Source: JAVJRN01 sp040218415 (GTDB lineage: Bacteria; Bacteroidota; Bacteroidia; Cytophagales; Cyclobacteriaceae). From it: a DNA stretch of 64,000 nucleotides. Under the pieces are notes generated by a model, which did not search any database, was not told the origin of the DNA, and saw only the letters and a program-made list of their open reading frames with translations. The translations under genes and the position numbers were made by a program. Positions within the stretch are counted from its first letter, which is position 1. Every line of letters starts with the position of its first letter. Below, piece by piece: positions 17,535 to 27,323 of the stretch. The stretch is taken from contig JAVJRN010000081.1 of the NCBI GenBank assembly GCA_040218415.1, positions 186,001-250,000 of the forward strand. Direction: 5' to 3'.

Positions 17535-19283
17535 ATGTTGAGATCGCACACCTGCGGAGAGTTGAGAATTGATCATCAGGGCAAATCGGTAACATTGGCT
17601 GGCTGGGTTCAAAAGGTTAGAGACAAAGGAGGAATGGTTTGGGTTGATCTCCGGGATAAATTTGGTATAACACAGTTGATTTTTGAAGAAGGAAAGACAA
17701 AACCTGAAGTCCTTGAAGTAGCCAGAAAGGTTGGGCGAGAGTTCGTGCTACAAGCTACAGGAGAAGTGGTAGAGCGAGTCGCTAAAAATGATAAAATTCC
17801 TACTGGTAACATCGAAATCAAGGTAGAGCAACTGGTGGTTCTTAATGAATCAAAAGTACCTCCGTTTATCATAGAAGATGAGACAGATGGCGGGGAAGAA
17901 CTTAGAATGAAATATAGGTATCTTGATTTGAGGAGAAATGTAGTGCGCAAAAACCTCGAAATACGCCACGAGATGTTACAGCATACTCGTCGATATTTGA
18001 CAGAAGCACTTTTTACGGAAGTAGAAACACCATATTTGATAAAGTCTACGCCGGAAGGAGCGAGAGATTTTGTGGTTCCTTCTAGAATGAATGAAGGCCA
18101 ATTTTACGCTTTACCTCAAAGTCCGCAAACCTTCAAGCAGTTATTGATGGTTTCTGGTTTTGATAGGTATTTTCAAATAGTGAAATGTTTTAGAGACGAA
18201 GATTTAAGAGCGGATAGACAACCAGAATTCACGCAAATAGACTGTGAAATGTCGTTTGTAACCAGAGAAGATATTTTGGATACGTTCGAGGGGCTCATTC
18301 GGTATTTATATAAAACTATTAAAAATGTAGACTTACCAAAAGTAGCCTTAATGCCTTACGATACGGCCATGTCGAAATATGGATCAGATAAACCTGACTT
18401 ACGTTTTGGTATGGAATTTCACGAGATAACAGATCTAGCTCAAGGTAAAGATTTTGTGGTTTTCGATAGTGCAGACATAGTGGTTGGCATCAATGCATCA
18501 GGGTGTGCAGACTATACAAGAAAACAAATAGATGGCTTAACGGATTTCGTGAAAAGGCCTCAGATTGGCGCCAAAGGTTTAGTTTACTTGAAGTATAATC
18601 TTGATGGAACTTTAAAAAGCTCGGTAGATAAGTTCTTCGATCAGGAGGCACTTGCTCAATGGGCCGAAAGATTCGAAGCGAAACCAGGTGATTTGATTTT
18701 AATATTAGCCGGCGAAATAGATAAAACAAGGAAAGCACTGAATGACCTTAGGTTGGAGATGGGAGCAAAGCTTGGTTTAAGAGATAAAACAAAGGTTTCG
18801 GCTGCTTGGATTGTAGATTTTCCACTATTAGAATGGGATGAAGATGCGCAAAGATTCCATGCCATGCATCACCCTTTCACCTCACCCAACCCCGAAGATA
18901 TTGGTAAGCTCGATTCTGATCCAGCGGCAGTTAAGGCAAATGCATATGATTTGGTGATCAATGGTGTAGAAATCGGGGGTGGTTCAATTAGAATTCATGA
19001 CAGAGGCATGCAGGCTAGAATGTTTGAAGTACTTGGCTTTAGTAAAGAAGAGGCACAAGAACAATTTGGTTTTTTAATGAGTGCCTTTGAATATGGAGCA
19101 CCACCTCATGGAGGAATCGCCTTTGGTTTTGATCGTCTATGTGCGCTTTTCGCTGGTCAAGACAGTATAAGAGATTTCATCGCCTTTCCGAAAAATACAT
19201 CTGGTCGAGACATTATGATTGATTCTCCTTCTGCAATTGATGATGCTCAATTACAAGAGCTTAGACTGAAATTGAATTTATAA
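17535..19283 (+). CDS. aspS: Aspartate--tRNA ligase
   Basis: Class II aminoacyl-tRNA synthetase charging tRNA-Asp, 582 residues, bacterial type. Seen in order: the N-terminal OB-fold anticodon domain (GWVQKVRDKGGMVWVDLRD), the catalytic core with motif 2 (FRDEDLRADRQPEFTQID, about 218-235), the bacterial GAD insertion domain in the middle, and motif 3 (GGIAFGFDRLCAL) near the C-terminus. The loop HAMHHPFTSP precedes motif 3. It is followed 42 bp later by a glycerophosphodiesterase gene. Whether tRNA-Asn is also charged depends on Asn-tRNA synthetase/GatCAB elsewhere. Confidence 0.97.
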   Translation: MLRSHTCGELRIDHQGKSVTLAGWVQKVRDKGGMVWVDLRDKFGITQLIFEEGKTKPEVLEVARKVGREFVLQATGEVVERVAKNDKIPTGNIEIKVEQLVVLNESKVPPFIIEDETDGGEELRMKYRYLDLRRNVVRKNLEIRHEMLQHTRRYLTEALFTEVETPYLIKSTPEGARDFVVPSRMNEGQFYALPQSPQTFKQLLMVSGFDRYFQIVKCFRDEDLRADRQPEFTQIDCEMSFVTREDILDTFEGLIRYLYKTIKNVDLPKVALMPYDTAMSKYGSDKPDLRFGMEFHEITDLAQGKDFVVFDSADIVVGINASGCADYTRKQIDGLTDFVKRPQIGAKGLVYLKYNLDGTLKSSVDKFFDQEALAQWAERFEAKPGDLILILAGEIDKTRKALNDLRLEMGAKLGLRDKTKVSAAWIVDFPLLEWDEDAQRFHAMHHPFTSPNPEDIGKLDSDPAAVKANAYDLVINGVEIGGGSIRIHDRGMQARMFEVLGFSKEEAQEQFGFLMSAFEYGAPPHGGIAFGFDRLCALFAGQDSIRDFIAFPKNTSGRDIMIDSPSAIDDAQLQELRLKLNL

Positions 19284-19325
19284 ACTCTTTTTTGCTAAAT
19301 TCCCGTAAAATAACTGCGAAATAAA

Positions 19326-20228
19326 ATGACTCAAAAGTTTCTTCTATATAGTTTACCACTCATGATTCTGTTTGTGGCTATTGCGTTATTTGAACCATAT
19401 ATTTATCGTCATTGGTTAACTTCTTCCCAGATATCTAAAGATTTAAAAACAGAGGAGTTTGAAATTATCGCCCACAAAGGAGCTTCTGGAACTGCTCCGG
19501 AAAACACGCTCGTAGCTATTCAAAAGGCTATTGATATGGGGGTGGATATGATCGAAATTGATGTGAGAAATACTTCGGACGAAGAAATTGTCGTTTTTCA
19601 TGACGAAAACTTAGACCGTACTACCAATGGAACGGGTATCGTTCATGATTATACCTTAGCAGAGCTGAAACAATTAGATGCTGGAAGCTGGTTTGATCCA
19701 AGATTTAGAGATGAAAGAATACCTACTTTAAAGGAAGTACTTGATCTTGTTAACGGTCAGTGTAAAGTTTTGATTGAAATTAAACATATGGATCACCCTC
19801 ACTATCATGACTTTGCGGAGAAACTGGTGGATGTAATTCGTATGGAAAAAAATGGTTACGACTGGGTCATTCTTCAATCATATGAAGAAGACTATATTAC
19901 TGCCGCACATGAGTATGATGAACATGTACAAACAAAACAACTGTTGGTTGGAGAAGATTCAACACCGTTATTGGCTTTTTATGCAGAGTCAAGAGTACAT
20001 TTGGGAAGATCACATGTTGATAATAGGTTGTCTGCCTTGAATCCTGAATTTACGACCCTCTCTACACGAAGAATATTTAGGATGCATGCACGTGGTTATA
20101 AAGTGTATACATTTTTGGTGAACGATCGCGATGATATGGTCAAGATGCTCCACATGGGCGTTGATGGCATTATCACTGACTATCCTGAAAAACTTCTTCA
20201 GATTCGCGAAGATATAAAGGCGCTATAG
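19326..20228 (+). CDS. Glycerophosphodiester phosphodiesterase
   Basis: Hydrolyses glycerophosphodiesters to glycerol-3-phosphate and an alcohol. The 300-residue protein begins with a membrane anchor or uncleaved signal (about 5-24), so it probably works at the periplasmic face. The GDPD core shows the catalytic His50 (AHKGASGTAPENT), metal ligands Glu77 and Asp79 (IEIDV) and His92 in VFHDENLDRTTNG; the C-terminus has VDGIITDYPE, typical of the TIM barrel end. Its stop codon overlaps by 6 bp the stop of the convergent TPR lipoprotein gene. Confidence 0.92.
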   Translation: MTQKFLLYSLPLMILFVAIALFEPYIYRHWLTSSQISKDLKTEEFEIIAHKGASGTAPENTLVAIQKAIDMGVDMIEIDVRNTSDEEIVVFHDENLDRTTNGTGIVHDYTLAELKQLDAGSWFDPRFRDERIPTLKEVLDLVNGQCKVLIEIKHMDHPHYHDFAEKLVDVIRMEKNGYDWVILQSYEEDYITAAHEYDEHVQTKQLLVGEDSTPLLAFYAESRVHLGRSHVDNRLSALNPEFTTLSTRRIFRMHARGYKVYTFLVNDRDDMVKMLHMGVDGIITDYPEKLLQIREDIKAL

Positions 20229-21224
20229 GTTTTCGAGATTGAGCATATCTACTTCACTGGCGATATAGCCGAAAGTATCCCAAGAATCACTCATCAATAT
20301 TCGTTGATAAACGTTTTTGGCCGCCTCTACTTTTCCATTGTATAGATACCAATTACCCACGCCATAGGCGGTCAATGGGTTGTAGCTTTCATCTGCTCTT
20401 ACTGCCTTATCCAATACTTTTTCTGGTGTTATAATCTGCTTATACATTAAAATTCTGTTGAGGTAAGACCAGTTTTCTATAACTCTAGTTCCAGGATCTA
20501 TATTTTCCAAAAGCTCGTTGGCGGCATCTATGTTGCCAATTTTTCTGTAGGTCATATAAAACCAGTCTGTTGTGGCAATAAGTAAATCATCGTTATCACT
20601 AAAAGTGAGACACTTTCTAAAAGAAGAGATGGCCTTATCATAATTTCCCTTTAGATAATAGGCAATACCTAGGTGATAGAAAATATTGAATTTATCATTA
20701 CTCAGAGGCTTATTAATCCTGTTTGGTATACCATCAGGCTCCTGGCTATTGATGGCTGGGCGTGAATAGAAAGCAGCATTTTGTAGATCTTCGATGGCAT
20801 TATCAAATTCTCGCGTAGTAATGTATCGATGACCTCTATGTCGGTACAGCTTATATGAAGTGGGGAATTTTTCCAACCCAGTCGAATAGACGTTAATTGC
20901 TTGTCGATAAAAACCCATATACGATAACCTTCTCCCGTACCAAATAATATTGTCTAAGTTATCTGGGTCTTGCTCGAAAGTGGATCTTGCTTCATCGAGT
21001 TGAGTTTCTCTTCTTGCCCTTGATTGAAGAGACATTTTCTTCTCAGGAAAAGGCGCACCTTTTAAGGAATATACAAGTGATTCTTGGTTGTTGATTGTAT
21101 TTGTAACGGCTATTGTAGTGTCTTTTTCCTGCTTAAAAGTTTCAATTGGGCTTTTGCTTGATTGTATCTCTATGCACCCAAAAAGGATTAAAAAAGGAAA
21201 AATAGCTGTTAAATATTTGATCAT
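20223..21224 (-). CDS. TPR-repeat lipoprotein
   Basis: A 333-residue lipoprotein. The leader ends in LFGC with Cys17. The mature part, from about residue 75, is made of tetratricopeptide repeats (IWYGRRLSYMGFYRQAINVYSTGL and YHLGIAYYLKGNYDKAISSFRK are clear units, and a last one is near 290-320). TPR proteins act as protein-protein scaffolds; no catalytic motif is present. The upstream neighbour on the same strand is an amidohydrolase gene 34 bp away, so the two may be cotranscribed. Specific function is unknown. Confidence 0.8.
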   Translation of the reverse strand: MIKYLTAIFPFLILFGCIEIQSSKSPIETFKQEKDTTIAVTNTINNQESLVYSLKGAPFPEKKMSLQSRARRETQLDEARSTFEQDPDNLDNIIWYGRRLSYMGFYRQAINVYSTGLEKFPTSYKLYRHRGHRYITTREFDNAIEDLQNAAFYSRPAINSQEPDGIPNRINKPLSNDKFNIFYHLGIAYYLKGNYDKAISSFRKCLTFSDNDDLLIATTDWFYMTYRKIGNIDAANELLENIDPGTRVIENWSYLNRILMYKQIITPEKVLDKAVRADESYNPLTAYGVGNWYLYNGKVEAAKNVYQRILMSDSWDTFGYIASEVDMLNLENL

Positions 21225-21258
21225 TGTCGGTTTAATAGGCTTACGAATTTATTTATTT

Positions 21259-22866
21259 TTATTCTTCTTCCCAATTCGGGAAGCCAGGTTGTTTTATTTC
21301 GTTCGCCCCATCTTTAGCTTCAAGCACCATTTCCCGCACATCTTTCAAAAGAAGTTTAGCATCATAAATTATTCCATCTTTTATTGTGTAATCTATCCCA
21401 CCAAGACGTACAATTGAATTATCATCTTGCAGTTTTATGGCTCCAGTACCGTAAAGCGATTTAAAATTGACCAATGGATTGGCAGTGGTTAAAATCATGT
21501 CTGCATATTTGCCAACTTCGATTGTTCCGATCTTCTGCTCCATGCCTAAGGCTTCAGCACCATTTAAGGTAGCTGATCGGATCACTTCCAATGGATGAAA
21601 GCCAGCCTCTCTTAATAATTCTAGTTCTCGAATATAGCCAAATCCATAAAGTTGATAAATGAATCCTGAATCGCTTCCTGTAGTTACCCTGCCACCGCGA
21701 TTTTTATATTCGTTGACAAATGTCATCCACAATTGATAGTTTTTCTTCCAAAGTATTTCTTGCTCTGTTCCCCAATAATGCCAGTAAGATCCATGGGAAA
21801 TATTACTTGGTTCATAGAATTTCCAAAGTGACGGCAAGGTGTAGTGCTCGTGCCATTCAGCTCTTCTGGCACGCATTAAGTCACGATTTGCGTCATAAAT
21901 ATTAAAGGTCGGGTCTAAAGTAAAGTCCCTTTCTAGTAGTGTATTTAACACTTCATTCCATTTTTCGGAAAAGGGTGGTGCAGCTTGTGACCAGAGTTTT
22001 CCAGCTTCTTCGAACCGGTTTTGTTCGTTTTGGTAATTGTAGTCGGCAGGATAGTTTTGAACAGTTTGATCTTCGAACATGGCTTCTGGTAACCCATACC
22101 AATGCTCCATAGTCGTCAAACCCCATTCAGAGCTATTTAATACGTTGACCCATCCTACATTCATTTGTGCATGATGGCAGGCTGATCTTAATCCTAACTT
22201 CTTGTTTTCTCTCAAGGCTGCCTCCATGATATCTGGTCGCGCTCCGAAAAACTTAACTCCCATCGATCCCTTTTCTGCATTTGCACGAATCCATTTTATT
22301 GCTTCTTCGGGTGTGTTAATATAATCAGATCCTTGCCCAAATCCAGTATAAGGAACAATACGAGGAGCTGTAATTTCATTTTTGGCGCTTCTCTTTTGAT
22401 GAGCCAGTGTCCAATCCAACCCATTAAAACTTCCTGGTTCACGAATGGTCGTGATTCCATGAGCCATCCATAATTTGAAAACATATTCTGCAGTAGTTCC
22501 TTGAGCAGTGCCTCCAATATGTCCATGCATGTCGATGAAGCCGGGTAGCAAGTATTTCCCTGAAGCATCAATTATTTTCGTGCTTTTTGATGATGCCTTT
22601 GGCCTGCCCGCTTCATTAATTTTAACGCCTGGAGATCCTACAACTTGAATTTTGCTAATGACATTTTTCTTAACGACGACATCCACAGGACCAATTGGCG
22701 GTGCACCATTTCCATTAATGAGTATGGCACCTCTGATTATAAGTTCTTCAAAAGGGCCTTCACCTTCTGACCTATCGGGTGCTGATAGTGGTTGTGTAAA
22801 AGAGCAATAGGCACTGAAAACAGTGAATAGAAGAGTAGCAACTACTTTCATTTCTTTTTTTGTCAT
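21259..22866 (-). CDS. Secreted amidohydrolase family protein
   Basis: A 535-residue metal-dependent hydrolase of the amidohydrolase (imidazolonepropionase/prolidase-like) superfamily. A signal peptide (to about residue 25) indicates export. The metal motif HxH is at 114-116 in GFIDMHGHIGG; later ligands are probably in ACHHAQMN, MEHWYG and TTGSDSG. The C-terminal part (ATLNGAEALGMEQKIGTIEVGKYADMIL) is the composite beta-sandwich typical of the family. A start at the second Met (22851) is possible. Substrate cannot be assigned; related secreted enzymes cleave dipeptides or cyclic amides. Divergent from panB. Confidence 0.85.
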   Translation of the reverse strand: MTKKEMKVVATLLFTVFSAYCSFTQPLSAPDRSEGEGPFEELIIRGAILINGNGAPPIGPVDVVVKKNVISKIQVVGSPGVKINEAGRPKASSKSTKIIDASGKYLLPGFIDMHGHIGGTAQGTTAEYVFKLWMAHGITTIREPGSFNGLDWTLAHQKRSAKNEITAPRIVPYTGFGQGSDYINTPEEAIKWIRANAEKGSMGVKFFGARPDIMEAALRENKKLGLRSACHHAQMNVGWVNVLNSSEWGLTTMEHWYGLPEAMFEDQTVQNYPADYNYQNEQNRFEEAGKLWSQAAPPFSEKWNEVLNTLLERDFTLDPTFNIYDANRDLMRARRAEWHEHYTLPSLWKFYEPSNISHGSYWHYWGTEQEILWKKNYQLWMTFVNEYKNRGGRVTTGSDSGFIYQLYGFGYIRELELLREAGFHPLEVIRSATLNGAEALGMEQKIGTIEVGKYADMILTTANPLVNFKSLYGTGAIKLQDDNSIVRLGGIDYTIKDGIIYDAKLLLKDVREMVLEAKDGANEIKQPGFPNWEEE

Positions 22867-22963
22867 TAAAGATACATTCCTTATTTCGATTAATGTCGTT
22901 GATAAAATTGGAATACACTAATCCTAAACTGGTATTTTATTAAATTACATCTCATTTAAGCCT

Positions 22964-23782
22964 ATGAGTAAAACACAATCCAATTTTAAACGAATAACGA
23001 CCCACCGTCTCCAAGAAATGAAGGCCAACGGAGAAAAAATTGCTATGCTCACTGCATACGATTATTCAATGGCAAGAATTCTTGACAATGCAGGCATTGA
23101 TATTATTTTAGTTGGTGATTCGGCTTCCAATGTAATGGCAGGACATGAAACTACACTGCCGATCACGCTGGATCAAATGATATGGCATGCCAGTGCCGTG
23201 ATCAAGGCAGTAAGTCGTGCCTTTGTTGTGGTGGATGTTCCTTTTGGCAGTTATCAAGGTAATTCTTCAGAAGCTTTGCGATCATCCATTAGAATAATGA
23301 AAGAATCTGGCGCTCATGCCGTGAAAATGGAAGGTGGATTTGAAATAAAAGAGAGTGTGACGAGAGTGCTCTCCTCAGGTATACCTGTGATGGGTCATTT
23401 GGGTTTAACCCCTCAATCAATCTATAAATTTGGCACGTATACCGTAAGAGCTAAGGAAGAGGAGGAAGCCCAAAAGCTGAAAGAAGATGCACGGCTACTT
23501 CAAGAATTGGGTTGTTTTGGAATTGTCCTCGAAAAGATTCCAGCCCAGCTTGCTAAAGAAGTGGCTGAAAGTGTTGATATTCCTATAATAGGAATAGGAG
23601 CTGGCAAAGATGTAGACGGGCAAGTCTTGGTCATGCATGACATGCTTGGAATTACTCAGGATTTTAAGCCAAGATTTTTAAGACAATACGCCGATTTGAA
23701 TAAAATAATTGGAGAGGCAACCACACAGTACATAAACGATATTAAATCTTCTAGTTTTCCGACTGACGAAGAAAGTTATTAA
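22964..23782 (+). CDS. panB: 3-methyl-2-oxobutanoate hydroxymethyltransferase
   Basis: Transfers a hydroxymethyl group from 5,10-methylene-THF to ketoisovalerate, giving ketopantoate for pantothenate synthesis. The 272-residue protein has LVGDSASNVMAGHETTLPIT (49-68; Asp52 a metal ligand), VVVDVPFGSYQ, AVKMEGG, GHLGLTPQS and IGIGAGKDVDGQVLVMHDMLG, all family hallmarks. It is 12 kb from panC/panD, so the pathway is split between two loci. The next gene, isocitrate dehydrogenase, begins 23 bp downstream. Confidence 0.96.
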   Translation: MSKTQSNFKRITTHRLQEMKANGEKIAMLTAYDYSMARILDNAGIDIILVGDSASNVMAGHETTLPITLDQMIWHASAVIKAVSRAFVVVDVPFGSYQGNSSEALRSSIRIMKESGAHAVKMEGGFEIKESVTRVLSSGIPVMGHLGLTPQSIYKFGTYTVRAKEEEEAQKLKEDARLLQELGCFGIVLEKIPAQLAKEVAESVDIPIIGIGAGKDVDGQVLVMHDMLGITQDFKPRFLRQYADLNKIIGEATTQYINDIKSSSFPTDEESY

Positions 23783-23805
23783 CCAAATAAACATTAGACT
23801 ACAAA

Positions 23806-26025
23806 ATGGGTCAACCAAAAATTATTTATACGCAAACGGATGAGGCTCCAGCCTTAGCAACGTTTTCTTTACTACCAATCATTAGATCATTTACTGGACC
23901 AGCGGGAGTTGAAGTAGAAACCAGAGATATTTCCCTGTCTGGTCGAATTTTAGCAAACTTAGCTGAGTATCTGCCCGAAGATCAAAGAATAAGTGACGAC
24001 TTGGCCGAGTTAGGCGACCTAGCTAAAAACCCGGAAGCGAATATCATAAAACTCCCTAATGTAAGTGCTTCAATTCCACAGTTGAAAGCAGCAATAAAAG
24101 AACTTCAAGAAAATGGCTTCAAACTCCCTGAATATCCTTCAGACCCAAAGTCAGACGAAGAAATTAAATTAAAGAACCTTTATGATGCTGTAAAAGGCAG
24201 TGCTGTAAATCCTGTTTTGAGAGAAGGCAACTCTGACAGAAGAGCACCAAAGGCAGTCAAAGAATATGCTCGTAAAAATCCACATTCTATGGGTGCTTGG
24301 AGCAGCGAATCAAAAACACATGTTTCATCAATGGATGAAGGGGACTTTTATGGAAGTGAAACTTCGATAACTGTTAAAGCAGCGACAACCGCAGCTATAG
24401 TATTTACGGCAGAAGATGGAAGTAAGACTACTTTAAAAGAAGATATCCAGTTGCTTGATGGAGAAATTATCGATGCTTCTAAAATGAGTATTTCGAGCCT
24501 CACGTCTTTTATTGAAAAGGAAATCAAGGAAGCTAAATCTCAGGGAGTCTTGTTTTCATTACACTTGAAAGCAACAATGATGAAGGTTTCCGATCCAATT
24601 ATATTTGGGGCTGTAGTTGAAGTTTTTTACAAGGAAATTTTTGAGAAATACGGAGAAGTTTTTAACAAGCTTGGAGTAGATACGAAAAATGGTCTCGGAG
24701 ATGTTTACAGTAAAATAGCCACATTGCCAGAAGAAGAACAAGCGCAAATTAAGGCTGATATAGATGCATTGTATGCTGATAAGCCCGAATTGGCTATGGT
24801 CAATTCAGATAAAGGAATCACCAACTTGCATGTGCCTAGTGATGTTATCATAGACGCATCTATGCCCGCGATGATAAGAACTTCAGGTCAAATGTGGGAT
24901 AAAGATGGAAAACAGCAAGATACCAAAGCAGTAATTCCTGATAGAAGTTATGCAGGGGTTTACCAAGAAACGATAGATTTCTGTAAGAAAAATGGAGCAC
25001 TTGATCCGACGAAAATGGGCAGTGTACCTAACGTGGGATTGATGGCTCAAAAGGCAGAAGAATATGGCTCTCATGATAAAACCTTTCAGCTGACAAGCAA
25101 AGGTGTCGTGCAAGTTGTAGCATCAGGCGGCTCTGTTTTACTTGATCAAAAAGTAGAAGAAGGAGATATCTTCAGAATGTGTCAAGTGAAGGATGCACCG
25201 ATACAAGATTGGGTAAAACTTGCGGTAAATAGAGCTAGAGCTACAGGTTCACCAACAGTATTCTGGTTAGACTCTAATAGAGCGCATGATTCTGAACTTA
25301 TTGTAAAAGTCAATACCTATTTGAAGGATCATGATACCGAAGGTCTTGACATCAGAATTATGTCGCCGATTGATGCGACTAAGTTGTCACTTGAAAGAAT
25401 TGTGCAAGGAGAAGATACCATCTCTGTGACAGGTAATGTATTGAGGGATTATCTTACAGATTTATTTCCAATATTGGAGGTAGGGACTAGTGCTAAAATG
25501 CTGTCTATTGTGCCTTTGATGAACGGCGGAGGTTTGTTTGAAACTGGTGCAGGAGGATCCGCACCAAAGCACGTCCAACAATTTGTAGAAGAAGGATATT
25601 TAAGATGGGATTCCTTGGGTGAATTTTTAGCACTCGCTGTTTCACTCGAACATCTATCGGAGACGTTTGATAACCCAAAGGCGAAGATCTTGGGCGTGAC
25701 ACTAGACCTTGCCACTTCTAAGTTTTTGGATAATGACAAATCGCCAGCGCGTAGAATTGGACAAATAGACAACAGAGGAAGTCATTTTTATCTCGCCTTG
25801 TATTGGGCAGAGGCATTAGCCGCACAAAATGACGATGCTGATTTAAAAGCTCATTTTCAAAAAGTCTATAACGACTTAAGCGCTAATGAAGACAAGATCA
25901 ACGAGGAATTGATCAAGGCGCAGGGTTCACCTCAAGATATTGGAGGTTATTACAGACCAATCGTTGAAAAAGCTTCGGAAGCTATGAGACCAAGCCCTAC
26001 GTTAAATACTATTATCAATCAATAA
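23806..26025 (+). CDS. icd: NADP-dependent isocitrate dehydrogenase, monomeric type
   Basis: Oxidatively decarboxylates isocitrate to 2-oxoglutarate with NADP in the TCA cycle. At 739 residues it is the large monomeric (type II) IDH, unrelated in length to the dimeric 410-residue enzymes. Family text includes IIYTQTDEAPALATFSLLPI at 5-24, NPVLREGNSDRRAP (about 134-147), DASMPAMIRTSGQMW, VFWLDSNRAHD and GGSAPKHVQQF. It follows panB closely and is ended by a clear terminator. Confidence in the assignment is high. Confidence 0.96.
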   Translation: MGQPKIIYTQTDEAPALATFSLLPIIRSFTGPAGVEVETRDISLSGRILANLAEYLPEDQRISDDLAELGDLAKNPEANIIKLPNVSASIPQLKAAIKELQENGFKLPEYPSDPKSDEEIKLKNLYDAVKGSAVNPVLREGNSDRRAPKAVKEYARKNPHSMGAWSSESKTHVSSMDEGDFYGSETSITVKAATTAAIVFTAEDGSKTTLKEDIQLLDGEIIDASKMSISSLTSFIEKEIKEAKSQGVLFSLHLKATMMKVSDPIIFGAVVEVFYKEIFEKYGEVFNKLGVDTKNGLGDVYSKIATLPEEEQAQIKADIDALYADKPELAMVNSDKGITNLHVPSDVIIDASMPAMIRTSGQMWDKDGKQQDTKAVIPDRSYAGVYQETIDFCKKNGALDPTKMGSVPNVGLMAQKAEEYGSHDKTFQLTSKGVVQVVASGGSVLLDQKVEEGDIFRMCQVKDAPIQDWVKLAVNRARATGSPTVFWLDSNRAHDSELIVKVNTYLKDHDTEGLDIRIMSPIDATKLSLERIVQGEDTISVTGNVLRDYLTDLFPILEVGTSAKMLSIVPLMNGGGLFETGAGGSAPKHVQQFVEEGYLRWDSLGEFLALAVSLEHLSETFDNPKAKILGVTLDLATSKFLDNDKSPARRIGQIDNRGSHFYLALYWAEALAAQNDDADLKAHFQKVYNDLSANEDKINEELIKAQGSPQDIGGYYRPIVEKASEAMRPSPTLNTIINQ

Positions 26026-26052
26026 CATTTATTTAACATTTATTAGAAATAT

Positions 26053-26080
26053 AAAAAGCCCAGTTTTACTGGGTTTTTTT
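26053..26080 (+). terminator. Terminator after icd
   Basis: A hairpin with an approximately 12-bp stem (aaaaagcccagt pairing with actgggttttt, one G-T wobble) and a 3-nt loop ends in seven T, 28 bp after the icd stop. Confidence 0.8.
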
Positions 26081-26177
26081 ATTGTGATAAAGCGAAAAAG
26101 ATTGTAGTAAAAACCCTGCAATAAACCATTCAATTAAATGAAGCTGGAAATGGTAAAACTTTGGCGACTTGTTGATC

Positions 26178-26639
26178 CTATTCAATGAATCGAATGTTTA
26201 TCTCGATTTTTTTGAGAAATGGTTTCATCTTATCTCTCAACCCTTTTTCGTTCTCATGTGAAGTAAGCCTAATTTCAACTCCATCTTCAATCAGCAAGTA
26301 CGAGATGAATTCATTCTCCACAAGCCTAATATTGATGGGTAATTCGGTAAGGTGGTATTTGGATTTCGTTACTATCAAACCCGTAATCCAAAAAGCTTTA
26401 CTTAGTTGATTAGTTACATTATTGAAGGCTATTATCTTGTATGAAGACCAAATGGGTGGGATGAGAAACGACAGGGAAATAGAAAGAATAATTGCAGGTG
26501 TTTCAGCTAAATAAGCTAGAGAACGGTAGATTCCAACGAAAATTGCTATGGTTAATATCCACCTGAAATAAGATGGAATAATTCTGCCCTGATTGAAAAT
26601 TGCCTTTACCACATTCGAAAATAAAGTAAATCTTTTCAA
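26178..26639 (-). CDS. Small membrane protein of unknown function
   Basis: A 153-residue unrecognised protein. Two adjacent hydrophobic helices (about 26-46 and 48-67) are followed by a hydrophilic C-terminal region of about 85 residues with beta-like text (YHLTELPINIRLVENEFISYLLIEDGVEIRL, given here only as a region from about 92 to 124) and a basic end. The layout, two helices and a cytoplasmic beta domain, resembles PH-like YcxB/bPH membrane proteins, but I cannot confirm it. The minus frame is preferred over a shorter overlapping plus frame, which has poor composition. It stands between icd and a divergent Lon-domain gene. Confidence 0.58.
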   Translation of the reverse strand: MKRFTLFSNVVKAIFNQGRIIPSYFRWILTIAIFVGIYRSLAYLAETPAIILSISLSFLIPPIWSSYKIIAFNNVTNQLSKAFWITGLIVTKSKYHLTELPINIRLVENEFISYLLIEDGVEIRLTSHENEKGLRDKMKPFLKKIEINIRFIE

Positions 26640-26672
26640 ACCCTATATACCTGCCATCAGTTAAAACGATCT

Positions 26673-27302
26673 ATGGAAAAAAGTTTAGCATTATTCCCGC
26701 TCAACCTCGTTGTGTTCCCAAAGGAGCACCTCAACCTCCATATTTTTGAGCCACGTTATCGCCAATTAGTCAATGATTGCCTAGAGGATAAAGCTACATT
26801 TGGCATACCATCTTACGTCCTAAATACGGTTGAATACGGTACTGAGGTAGAGATCATCGAAGTTACTAAAAGGTATAATGATGGTAGGTTAGATATCAAA
26901 ACTCAAGCACTGGAAGCATTCAAAATACTGAAATACGAAAACCCGTGGTTGTTAAAAGAATATGCAGGAGGTGAAGTAATACCCCATCAATATGAGGACG
27001 ATGCTGACCCTTCATTGACGATCAAAATAGTAGAGAAGGTCATGGAACTAGTGAGCTGGCTACAATTAGATGATGAATTAAAGATCAATCATCATTCTGA
27101 AATGCATGAGTACATTCATAAAATAGGCTTGAAGCCCGATGAAGAATATAAATTATTGACCATGCACTCTCAAAAAGACCAACAAATTCACATTCTTCAA
27201 CACTTGAAGAATCTTTTGCCAATGCTGGAAAGGGCAGAATTGGCACGAGAGAAGATCCGCCTAAACGGTCATTTTAAGCATATTGATCCTCTCAATTTCT
27301 AA
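26673..27302 (+). CDS. LON peptidase substrate-binding domain protein
   Basis: A 209-residue protein consisting of the Lon N-terminal (PUA-like) substrate-binding domain without the AAA+ ATPase or protease parts. The signature LFPLNLVVFPKEHLNLHIFEPRYR is at about 7-30, followed by a typical GxxxxI strand region and a helical C-terminal half containing LLTMHSQKDQQIHILQHL. Such stand-alone proteins are common and of uncertain role, perhaps adaptors in protein turnover. nuoA starts 21 bp downstream on the same strand, so cotranscription with complex I genes is likely. Confidence 0.88.
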   Translation: MEKSLALFPLNLVVFPKEHLNLHIFEPRYRQLVNDCLEDKATFGIPSYVLNTVEYGTEVEIIEVTKRYNDGRLDIKTQALEAFKILKYENPWLLKEYAGGEVIPHQYEDDADPSLTIKIVEKVMELVSWLQLDDELKINHHSEMHEYIHKIGLKPDEEYKLLTMHSQKDQQIHILQHLKNLLPMLERAELAREKIRLNGHFKHIDPLNF

Positions 27303-27323
27303 AACTTGTTTTAACTTGATCCT

